This document shows, one piece after another, positions 18,065 to 25,575 of a stretch of 45,922 nt of DNA (position 1 is its first letter; every line of letters starts with the position of its first letter). The stretch comes from JAMOAW01 sp039908535 (GTDB lineage: Bacteria > Pseudomonadota > Magnetococcia > Magnetococcales > JADFZT01). Both the position numbers and the translations under genes were made by a program. The notes under the pieces were generated by a model, which saw nothing but the letters and a program-made list of their open reading frames with translations, did no database searches and was not told where the DNA came from. The stretch spans positions 1-45,922 of the forward strand of contig JAMOAW010000035.1 of assembly GCA_039908535.1 (NCBI GenBank), read 5' to 3'.

Positions 18065-20503
18065 CTATAATCCTACCAAACTAACCTCTGGATACCCCGA
18101 TTCCCAATTCAATAAATCTTGTAGTGATTCATGGATATACCCATAATGACCTACAACCACTCCCTTGGGTATTTTTTTATCAATTGTCACTATTAATTCA
18201 ACATTTCGACTACCTTGCATGATACGTACACGCTGCCCTTCTCTTATCTTAGCCCTTGCAGCATCCTCATGATTGACCATAATAATATGTCCAAAATGAA
18301 GCTGGGCTAATAGTTCAGAGTGACGGGTGACTTGATCATCTTCATAAAATGATGATTCAAGTACCAAACGTGTATGTTCTATTTGCTCTGTTGGTACAGC
18401 CTTCCCAAATTCCAATCCTATGCTTACAGGCTTATGATCACAAGCAACAGTTAAACCAGATTTATCAAGATTTTTCAAATTATATCGATGATCCGTTGCT
18501 GCTATCGCATCTTGTAGTGCTTCTATGGTGTTATATGCTAGCGGAATGGAAAAACGTCCACTCAATGCACGCAGTATACGCCAATCTTCTTTGCATTCCA
18601 AGGGTCCATTTATTGCTCGTGAAGATCTTTGTACGCGCCCTTCACAATTTGCTAGTATTGACTCTTTTTCTCCTAAAACCAAACCAGGCAGAACAACATC
18701 AGAATATTCAACAACAGGTGTTGAATAGGTGCCAATATAGATCACACGGGTATTTTCAAGAGCCTTGCGAGCCAACATGGTATCTACGCATTCAAGCACC
18801 GGGTCTACACCCAGTAAAAAGAGTACCTTAATCTCACCCGCAGCAGCAGCTTCCAAAATCCGTAAGGCATGATATCCAGTTTTGCCAATAATCGTATATC
18901 CTGGTCCTCGATTTGGAACAACTCCTAAATCTTGTGCTGCAATATTACCGCGACTGGCAAGTCGGTTATAACCATTCCAACCATCCCTTATCCCTCCAAT
19001 CTGCGTGATCAAACTTACTGCTTGACGACGTATCATTTCGGCTTGCGGATGATTAATGGCATGTTCTCCCAATAAAACTATCGGGTTTTTCGCCTGTCGT
19101 AACACCTCAGCCAAAGCAAAAATCTTCTCACCATCAACACCAGATGTCACTTCTTGATTTTTAAAACCACGATCCACTTGTTGTACCGCTCCCAAAAGCT
19201 CAGCCATAAATAATGGCTCATTTCCTGGGCGCACAAGAATTTGATTTAAACTAGGTAGATTGGTATCCAATCCCCTAAAATATAGTGAGTATATCTGGGC
19301 CCCTTTAAGAGCGGCCTTGCGCAAACGTAAATTTAAAAGCGGAGCTTCAAAACGACTGTCACAACCTATCAACAATACAGCATCCGCCTTCTCTAAATCA
19401 GTCAGCGGTGTATTCATCAATAAATCTGCACGCGTCAGTAGTGTTTGGTCACTGCTAAAATCACGCTGACGAATTCTAAAGTCTATATGAGGCGTTCCAA
19501 CAGCATGACGCAAAAAATCTTGAAAAGCAAATAGTTCCTCTGCACCTTGCCCTTGATCCGAGGCTAAACCAGCAACTTCTTCAGGCTTGACACCTTTTAA
19601 AATTTCTGCTGCTCGATCCAACGCCTGTTGCCACGTCACCTTCTGTACTTTGGCATCCAAACCATTCTTCATGACAGGTGCCTCCAGACGGTTCTTCGTA
19701 TAGCCATCATATGAAAAACGACCTTTATCACAAATCCATGACTCATTAATTTGATCACATTGTTGAGCCATCACACGATAAATCTTGTTATTCAAATGAT
19801 CAACACGAATATGACATCCGACTGAACAGTGTCCACAGACCATACCCGTACTCTTTTTTAACTCCCATCCACGAACCTTATAGTGAAATGGTTTTAAATT
19901 TAAAGAACCAACAGGGCATATCTGAGCCAGATTTCCTGACAACTCCGATGTTAAATATTGATGATCATAAGTACCAATATGTAAATGATCCCCTCGAAAC
20001 GCTCCAGTGATCTCTTCTACACCGGCAATCTCCGCTGAAAAACGGATACAACGTGTACAATGAATGCATCGATTGGTAACTGTCTCTATGAATGGTCCGA
20101 CAGGATGATCTTTTACTTGGCGCTTTTCCTCTGTAAAACGACTCCGGTCAGGTCCATATTTCATCGCTAAATCTTGCAATGAACATTCACCACCCTGGTC
20201 ACATATCGGACAATCCAATGGATGATTGATCAATAAAAATTCTAATACATTTGCTCGTCCAACTCGAACCATCTCACTATCCGTATGTACCACCATTCCC
20301 TCACTCACCGGCATCGCGCATGATGCCACCGGCTTGGGCATTTTTTCCACTTCCACTAAACACATACGACAATTTCCAGATATGGAAAGTTTTGGATGAT
20401 AGCAAAAATGCGGTATGAAAACCCCCAATTTCTTGGCCGCTTCCATAATGGTCGTCCCGGGTTGGACGCTGATCTCTTTCCCGTCAATGATCAGTTTTGG
20501 CAT
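18065..20503 (-). CDS. nuoG: NADH-quinone oxidoreductase subunit G
   Basis: Largest peripheral subunit, 812 residues. N-terminal [2Fe-2S] N1b (CYHPKLSISGNCRMC ... C), then the His-coordinated N5-type motif 'HPLDCPICDQGGECSLQD', then N4 'NRCIHCTRCIRF'. The molybdopterin-oxidoreductase-like domain opens with CxxCxxxC (VCGHCSVGC) plus a distal Cys ('WICDKGRFSY'), the ligand set of the extra cluster N7 seen in some bacteria and absent in mitochondria. A C-terminal MopB-like beta domain (about 720-812) is present, longer than in typical alphaproteobacterial NuoG. It starts 3 nt after the nuoF stop. Confidence 0.95.
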   Translation of the reverse strand: MPKLIIDGKEISVQPGTTIMEAAKKLGVFIPHFCYHPKLSISGNCRMCLVEVEKMPKPVASCAMPVSEGMVVHTDSEMVRVGRANVLEFLLINHPLDCPICDQGGECSLQDLAMKYGPDRSRFTEEKRQVKDHPVGPFIETVTNRCIHCTRCIRFSAEIAGVEEITGAFRGDHLHIGTYDHQYLTSELSGNLAQICPVGSLNLKPFHYKVRGWELKKSTGMVCGHCSVGCHIRVDHLNNKIYRVMAQQCDQINESWICDKGRFSYDGYTKNRLEAPVMKNGLDAKVQKVTWQQALDRAAEILKGVKPEEVAGLASDQGQGAEELFAFQDFLRHAVGTPHIDFRIRQRDFSSDQTLLTRADLLMNTPLTDLEKADAVLLIGCDSRFEAPLLNLRLRKAALKGAQIYSLYFRGLDTNLPSLNQILVRPGNEPLFMAELLGAVQQVDRGFKNQEVTSGVDGEKIFALAEVLRQAKNPIVLLGEHAINHPQAEMIRRQAVSLITQIGGIRDGWNGYNRLASRGNIAAQDLGVVPNRGPGYTIIGKTGYHALRILEAAAAGEIKVLFLLGVDPVLECVDTMLARKALENTRVIYIGTYSTPVVEYSDVVLPGLVLGEKESILANCEGRVQRSSRAINGPLECKEDWRILRALSGRFSIPLAYNTIEALQDAIAATDHRYNLKNLDKSGLTVACDHKPVSIGLEFGKAVPTEQIEHTRLVLESSFYEDDQVTRHSELLAQLHFGHIIMVNHEDAARAKIREGQRVRIMQGSRNVELIVTIDKKIPKGVVVGHYGYIHESLQDLLNWESGYPEVSLVGL

Positions 20504-20506
20504 GGC

Positions 20507-21835
20507 TTAATGATCACCCCGGCTTCCAAAGGTTTGCCTAGGCAGTTGGCTCGAAGATCCAACCATACAGCGTCCATGAGTTATGTGATATATAAATTCA
20601 TCTCGAAATGCCTTAATGGCACCTATAACTGGCATCGCAGCTGCATCCCCTAGGGCACATATGGTTTTTCCTTGAATGTTACTACTCACACTCATCAATA
20701 AATCAATGTCTGAATGTGTCCCTTGCCCGGCTTCAATCCGCGCCATTATTTGCGCTAACCAACCAGTTCCTTCTCGACATGGCGTACATTGTCCACAGGA
20801 TTCATGCCTATAAAACCGGGATAACCGTGCAATGGCACGAACTATACAGACCGATTTATCCATTACAATAACTGATCCAGCTCCCAACATACTGCCCGCT
20901 TTTGCCAAGGCATCATAGTCCATGGTCACATGCTCACAAATATCTGCTACCAAAACCGGTGTCGATGAACCACCAGGTATGACTCCTTTAAGATTATGCC
21001 ACCCCCCTCGAACTCCTCCAGCATACTCCTCAAGCAGAGTCTTGAGTGGTATCCCTAACTCAACTTCATAGTTACCTGGCTTATTTACATGTCCCGAAAC
21101 TGAAAACAGCTTGGTACCAGACGATTTCTCCACTCCCAGCTTGGCATACCACCCACCCCCATTTTGAATAATGGCCGGAATCGCCGAAAGTGTCTCCACA
21201 TTGTTTATCACCGTTGGACAATCATATAACCCAACATTCGCTGGAAAAGGAGGCTTTAGCCTGGGTTGTCCCTTTTTACCTTCAATCGATTCAAGTAGGG
21301 CCGTCTCTTCACCACAGACATATGCTCCAGCCCCTCGATGCACATACAGGTTAAAAGTATGACCCTTCCCTAAAATATTTTGACCCAATAGACCCGCTGC
21401 ATATGCTTCATCAATCGCTGACTGCAGCTTTTCATATTCACGATAAAACTCACCACGAATATATATATACCCACATTCACAGCCAACCGCATAAGCTGCA
21501 ATCATCATCCCTTCAATGAGTAAATGAGGATCACGTCGCAATATTTCTCGATCCTTACACGTCCCTGGCTCGCCTTCATCCGCATTACAAACCAAATATT
21601 TGGGCCTGGATTCGTCTTTGGGAATAAAAGACCATTTCAAACCAGCTGGAAATCCCGCACCTCCACGGCCACGTATACCTGACTTTTTCACCTCATCAAT
21701 AACTTCGGTGCGGGTCATGCTATAGGCCTTGTTGACCGCTTCATAGCCACCATGGGCTTTGGATACCGCCAAAGTATGACTATTGGGCAACTCAATATTT
21801 TTGTAGACCACCTTTATGGCCGATTCTTGACTCAT
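20507..21835 (-). CDS. nuoF: NADH-quinone oxidoreductase subunit F (NADH- and FMN-binding)
   Basis: NADH-oxidising subunit, 442 residues. 'IRGRGGAGFPAGLKWSF' and 'YLVCNADEGEPGTCKDR' bind NADH and FMN, and 'ESCGQCTPCREGTGW' plus a later Cys ('KTICALGDAAAMPV') ligate cluster N3. Order and length are standard. The ribosome binding site before ATG 21835 is weak. Confidence 0.96.
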   Translation of the reverse strand: MSQESAIKVVYKNIELPNSHTLAVSKAHGGYEAVNKAYSMTRTEVIDEVKKSGIRGRGGAGFPAGLKWSFIPKDESRPKYLVCNADEGEPGTCKDREILRRDPHLLIEGMMIAAYAVGCECGYIYIRGEFYREYEKLQSAIDEAYAAGLLGQNILGKGHTFNLYVHRGAGAYVCGEETALLESIEGKKGQPRLKPPFPANVGLYDCPTVINNVETLSAIPAIIQNGGGWYAKLGVEKSSGTKLFSVSGHVNKPGNYEVELGIPLKTLLEEYAGGVRGGWHNLKGVIPGGSSTPVLVADICEHVTMDYDALAKAGSMLGAGSVIVMDKSVCIVRAIARLSRFYRHESCGQCTPCREGTGWLAQIMARIEAGQGTHSDIDLLMSVSSNIQGKTICALGDAAAMPVIGAIKAFRDEFIYHITHGRCMVGSSSQLPRQTFGSRGDH

Positions 21836-21896
21836 GAGCGTGCTAATCCATTCATTTTTTCACCCTTCTCAAAGGATGATTCAGTGGTTCGCGTTC

Positions 21897-22409
21897 CTAT
21901 GGTAAACGTGCTATAATTTCAGATACCTTTTCAGGGGTCAAATCTTCATGGTAATCATCATTAATTTGCATCATAGGCGCATTGACACAGGCTCCAAGAC
22001 ACTCAACCTCTTTTAATGTAAACTTACCATCAGTTGAATTCTCTCCTGGATTAATCTGCAGTTTTTCAATTAACGCCTTCATTATGGCGTCTGAATCACA
22101 CAGCCAACAGGAAATATTCGTGCAAACCTGAATATGATACTTTCCCACCGGTTTTAAATTATACATGGTGTAAAAAGTAGCCACTTCATAAACACGGGCC
22201 GGCGGTATCTCCATGATCTTAGCGACATATGCCAAAACCTCTGATGATAACCAACCGCCAAACTCCTTTTGTGCCAAATATAAGATTGGCATCAATGCCG
22301 ATTGACGTCGATTCTCTGGATACTTCTTATAGATCGACTCAATCTCCCTCAGAGCTTCATCTGAAAACTGAGGAGTGGTATGGCTTTTTTCTGGTTGCAG
22401 TCCGCTCAT
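21897..22409 (-). CDS. nuoE: NADH-quinone oxidoreductase subunit E ([2Fe-2S])
   Basis: Thioredoxin-fold subunit with cluster N1a, 170 residues. Four ligands are visible: 'QVCTNISCWLCDS' and 'EVECLGACVNAPMMQIND'. A helical N-terminal domain with 'YPENRRQSALMPILYLAQ' is typical. It lies 74 nt after the nuoD stop. Confidence 0.96.
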   Translation of the reverse strand: MSGLQPEKSHTTPQFSDEALREIESIYKKYPENRRQSALMPILYLAQKEFGGWLSSEVLAYVAKIMEIPPARVYEVATFYTMYNLKPVGKYHIQVCTNISCWLCDSDAIMKALIEKLQINPGENSTDGKFTLKEVECLGACVNAPMMQINDDYHEDLTPEKVSEIIARLP

Positions 22410-22483
22410 GAAAAAATTCGTTCGCCTATTTTATATTTTTACGATTACCACGATTGATCTCTATCTGACTTCGGTTTTGCCAG

Positions 22484-23665
22484 TTATCTATCAATCTCGC
22501 CAAAAACAATATCTATGGTGCCAATTATTGTCGTTACGTCTGCAAGCATATGCCCTTTAGCAATGGCATTTACCGCCTGCAAATGATTAAAACCTGCAGG
22601 TCTAATTTTCACACGATATGGCTTATTACCACCGTGCGATATAATATATACGCCTAATTCCCCCTTTGGAGTCTCAGCCGCCGCATAGACCTCTCCTGCA
22701 GGAACATCAAAACCTTCTGTAAACAGCTTGAAATGGTGGATCAATGATTCCATCCCACCCTGCATCTCATCTCGATATGGCTTCGATACCTTAAAATTTT
22801 CATGCCGTATCGGGCCTTCTGGTAATTTTTCCAAACATTGACGAATAATACGCACACTTTGCCGTAACTCTTCGACTCTTACCAAATATCGATCGTATGA
22901 ATCCCCATGTTTTCCTACTGGAATATCAAAATCAACCTGACCATAGGCATCATATGGTTCAGCCTTGCGAACATCATATGCAATCCCAGATCCTCTTAGC
23001 ATAGGACCTACAAAACCTAAATCCAATGCTTGTTCCGGTGATACAATCGCAATATCTACCAATCGCTGTTTCCAAATTCTATTCTCTGTCAAAAGCGTTT
23101 CATATTCATCTATTTTCGCAGGAAAATTCTCAATAAATTTATAAATTCTCTCCGCTAGTCCATCAGGTAGATCTTTGGCAACACCACCTGGTCGAAAATA
23201 TGCCGCATGTATGCGTGCTCCTGAGACAGCCTCATATATATCTATAATCTCCTCCCGTTCCCGGAAGGTATAAATAAACATGGTCATAGCTCCAACATCT
23301 AAACCATGCGCTCCTAAAAACAGCAAATGATTTAATATGCGTGTCAATTCCGCAAAAATCACCCGGATATATTGCGCACGCGGCGGAGCTTGAATCCCCA
23401 ATAATTTTTCAACCGCTAACACCCATGGATGCTCTTCTGCAATCATGGACATATAATCTAAACGATCAAAATAGGGCAATCCTTGAACATAAGTCTTATG
23501 TTCCAAAAGTTTTTCCGTACCCCGATGCAGAAAACCAATATGGGGATCGGCGCGTTCCACAACTTCGCCATCTAAATCAAGCAATAAACGCAAAACACCA
23601 TGTGCTGCCGGGTGCTGTGGGCCAAAGTTGATGGTATAATTTTCAAATTGCTTTTTTTCCGCCAT
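22484..23665 (-). CDS. nuoD: NADH-quinone oxidoreductase subunit D
   Basis: 49-kDa subunit that forms the quinone site with NuoB. 'NFGPQHPAAHGVLRLLLDLD' contains the conserved quinone-site His. 'DPHIGFLHRGTEKLLEHKTY' follows, and this arginine-containing segment is the likely region for the modification made by the NDUFAF7/MidA family. The C-terminal 'ADVTTIIGTIDIVFGEIDR' is standard. I use ATG 23665 (MAEKKQFEN, GGA 7 nt upstream). An in-frame ATG at 23677 adds four residues. NuoC and NuoD are separate proteins here. Confidence 0.95.
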   Translation of the reverse strand: MAEKKQFENYTINFGPQHPAAHGVLRLLLDLDGEVVERADPHIGFLHRGTEKLLEHKTYVQGLPYFDRLDYMSMIAEEHPWVLAVEKLLGIQAPPRAQYIRVIFAELTRILNHLLFLGAHGLDVGAMTMFIYTFREREEIIDIYEAVSGARIHAAYFRPGGVAKDLPDGLAERIYKFIENFPAKIDEYETLLTENRIWKQRLVDIAIVSPEQALDLGFVGPMLRGSGIAYDVRKAEPYDAYGQVDFDIPVGKHGDSYDRYLVRVEELRQSVRIIRQCLEKLPEGPIRHENFKVSKPYRDEMQGGMESLIHHFKLFTEGFDVPAGEVYAAAETPKGELGVYIISHGGNKPYRVKIRPAGFNHLQAVNAIAKGHMLADVTTIIGTIDIVFGEIDR

Positions 23666-23703
23666 CCGTTTTTCCATCCGGTAGACGCCTTTACTTCAGG
23701 CAA

Positions 23704-24264
23704 TTACATCTGCCGGTAAGCCTCCCGATCCGGTCGCTTTAAGTTAACCGGTTCGCGAACGACCCGGCCCAATGCATCGTCATAGCGTACTTCATACTCC
23801 CCACTTAGGGGAAAATCCTTACGCAAGGGATGACCTTCAAAATCATAATCATTCAAGATACGTCGTAAATCTGGATGACCTGAGAATAATATACCAAATA
23901 AATCATATGCTTCCCGCTCATACCAGTTGGCACAACTCCAAACACCCGTCACTGACGGAACAGCTTCCTGCTCTTTAACACCAACTTTAATCCGTATCCG
24001 ATGGTTCTTGTATACAGATAATAATTGATAAACAACATCAAATTCTGGATTACGAGTTGGATAGTGAACGCCCGCAATATCTATCAGCATCTTAAAATCT
24101 AATTCAGGATCATCTCGTAAACCCTGCATAACGCTGAGTAATCCGGCTGGCTCTACGCGAAGTACCAAGGCATCACCAAGCCACTCCCGCTCTATTTGTG
24201 GAAATTTATTGGCTACCTGCTGTTCCAATTTAGATTGTATGGAACCATTCTCCGTACTCATCAC
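23704..24264 (-). CDS. nuoC: NADH-quinone oxidoreductase subunit C
   Basis: 30-kDa peripheral subunit, 186 residues. Signature 'YEREAYDLFGILFSGHPDLR' followed by 'RILNDYDFEGHPLRKDFPLSG' (quoted in two parts). It overlaps the end of nuoB by 4 nt, suggesting coupled translation. The C-terminus is short compared with alphaproteobacterial NuoC. Confidence 0.95.
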   Translation of the reverse strand: MMSTENGSIQSKLEQQVANKFPQIEREWLGDALVLRVEPAGLLSVMQGLRDDPELDFKMLIDIAGVHYPTRNPEFDVVYQLLSVYKNHRIRIKVGVKEQEAVPSVTGVWSCANWYEREAYDLFGILFSGHPDLRRILNDYDFEGHPLRKDFPLSGEYEVRYDDALGRVVREPVNLKRPDREAYRQM

Positions 24265-24770
24265 CGGGATTCCTTCCAGCCAGAGTAAAGAGTCGTCGTC
24301 CGATGAATTTTTTTATGCAGTTGCAAAATTCCGTAAAGCAGTGCCTCTGCTGTAGGAGGACAACCAGGTACATAAACATCGACAGGCACAATTCGATCAC
24401 AACCACGCACAACAGAATATCCGTAATGATAATATCCACCACCATTTGCACAGCTACCCATCGATATCACCCAACGAGGTTCCGGCATTTGATCATATAA
24501 CTTACGCAAGGCCGGAGCCATTTTATTGGTCAGCGTTCCTGCAATAATCATTAAATCCGATTGGCGAGGGCTTGAACGAAATACGATCCCAAATCGGTCC
24601 AAATCATATCTACTTGCTCCCGCTTGCATCATTTCAACCGCACAGCAGGCGAGCCCAAAGGTCATAGGCCACATTGAGGATGTACGCGCCCAGTTCACCA
24701 GCGTGTCTGCTGATGTCAATAGAAAACCACGCTCCCCCACTTCATGGTTGATCTCTTGTATTACACCCAT
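24261..24770 (-). CDS. nuoB: NADH-quinone oxidoreductase subunit B ([4Fe-4S] N2)
   Basis: Carries terminal cluster N2 with the unusual tandem cysteines: C42-C43 (FGLACCAVEMM), C107 (MGSCANGGGYY) and C137 (VPGCPPT). Start ATG 24770 is chosen because AAGGGAGG lies about 7 nt upstream and the ATG overlaps the 3' end of nuoA by 10 nt. An upstream ATG at 24791 lies inside nuoA. 169 residues. Confidence 0.96.
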   Translation of the reverse strand: MGVIQEINHEVGERGFLLTSADTLVNWARTSSMWPMTFGLACCAVEMMQAGASRYDLDRFGIVFRSSPRQSDLMIIAGTLTNKMAPALRKLYDQMPEPRWVISMGSCANGGGYYHYGYSVVRGCDRIVPVDVYVPGCPPTAEALLYGILQLHKKIHRTTTLYSGWKESR

Positions 24771-25117
24771 TCTAGACCTCCCTTCTTCCAAGCATATACA
24801 TATCCAACAAGAAGAATGGCTAGAAAAAGAATCATTTCCACAAATCCAAACACTCCTATCTGCTTAAAAGCCACAGCCCAAGGAAACAAAAAGGCAGCCT
24901 CTAAATCAAATACAATAAAGAGTATCGCAAGCAAATAAAATCTTACATCAAACTTCATGTTGATGCGTGATATTGGTGCAAATCCACACTCATATTGCGC
25001 AGATTTTTTGGCATATGGGCGTTTGACTCCTACAAAGTAAGAGCCTCCCAGCATCAAAAAGGCACCACCTATCACCAGAAATAGCATAACAAATATTGGA
25101 AAATAGTTCTCAAGCAT
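24761..25117 (-). CDS. nuoA: NADH-quinone oxidoreductase subunit A
   Basis: First gene of the 14-gene nuo operon. 118 residues with three helices and the conserved loop 'YECGFAPISRINMKFDVRFYL' (first 20 residues shown in part: YECGF ... DVRFYL). The final 'VYAWKKGGLEW' is typical. It ends inside the nuoB start. The leader between its start and the upstream repeats holds a candidate sigma70 promoter at 25186-25214. Confidence 0.95.
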   Translation of the reverse strand: MLENYFPIFVMLFLVIGGAFLMLGGSYFVGVKRPYAKKSAQYECGFAPISRINMKFDVRFYLLAILFIVFDLEAAFLFPWAVAFKQIGVFGFVEMILFLAILLVGYVYAWKKGGLEWV

Positions 25118-25185
25118 GTCCTGCTTTGACCCCTTAAAATCGGGTTATTGTGATTGCTATACCTTCATACTTCCCAGCTTTTAAT

Positions 25186-25214
25186 CTATTACCATTATCG
25201 AGTTACTACGTCAA
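25186..25214 (-). promoter_or_regulatory. Candidate sigma70 promoter of the nuo operon
   Basis: On the minus strand TTGACG (25214-25209) is followed after exactly 17 nt by TAATAG (25191-25186), about 70 nt before the nuoA start. The -35 matches consensus at five of six positions; the -10 matches at only three. It lies between the dispersed repeats and nuoA, where an operon promoter is expected. No experimental support. Confidence 0.35.
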
Positions 25215-25258
25215 CCTATTTCGATTCCTAAATTTAAAAAATATTTTGTTCTCTGCTG

Positions 25259-25378
25259 AACATGATGCCCTGCGGGCAAAGAAAAAATCAAAAGCCAGAC
25301 TAAATTAAAAAAAAGTGGGGGGTATTGGGGGGCGGTTCTCCGCCCCCCAAAATCTCGATTTTTATTTTTCCGATACAT
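25259..25378 (+). repeat. Dispersed hairpin repeat, copy 7 (internally deleted)
   Basis: The left edge AACATGATGCCCTGCGGGC is followed directly by AGACTAAATTAAAAAAAAG. The CTGGGGGAT/ATCCCCCAG hairpin and the C-rich/T-tract arm are missing, while the GGGGGGCGG/CCGCCCCCC hairpin and the right edge TTTTTCCGATACAT are intact. It abuts copy 8 with about 1 nt between. Confidence 0.85.
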
Positions 25379-25379
25379 G

Positions 25380-25530
25380 AACATAATGCCCTACGGGCAA
25401 AAAAATCAAAATCAAAACCCTGGGGGATGAATCCCCCAGACCCCCTCTTTTTTTTAAGACTTAAAAAAAAGTGAAGAGAATTGGGGGACGGTTCTCCGCC
25501 CCCCCAAGGTCTTGATTTTTATCTCCACAA
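25380..25530 (+). repeat. Dispersed hairpin repeat, copy 8
   Basis: Tandem to copy 7. Left hairpin GCCC-TAC-GGGC (stem kept, loop changed), CTGGGGGAT/ATCCCCCAG intact, A/G-rich block changed to GTGAAGAG, GGGGGACGG/CCGCCCCCC with one mismatch, CAAGGTCTTG, decayed right edge. It lies between aclA and nuoA. Confidence 0.88.
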
Positions 25531-25540
25531 AATTAAATTT

Positions 25541-25571
25541 ATGGCGATTGGATCCTGAACCCAATCGCCAT
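25541..25571 (-). terminator. Hairpin after aclA (candidate terminator)
   Basis: Perfect 11-bp inverted repeat ATGGCGATTGG / CCAATCGCCAT around a 9-nt loop, starting 5 nt after the aclA stop codon. On the minus strand the hairpin is followed by an AT-rich AAATTTAATTTTG stretch rather than a clean T-run. On the plus strand it is followed by TTTTTC, so it may work in both directions. Confidence 0.55.
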
Positions 25572-25575
25572 TTTT

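Noticed and set aside
17533..18084. 183-codon open frame antisense to nuoH
   Set aside because: Mirror of the conserved nuoH coding sequence; no independent features.
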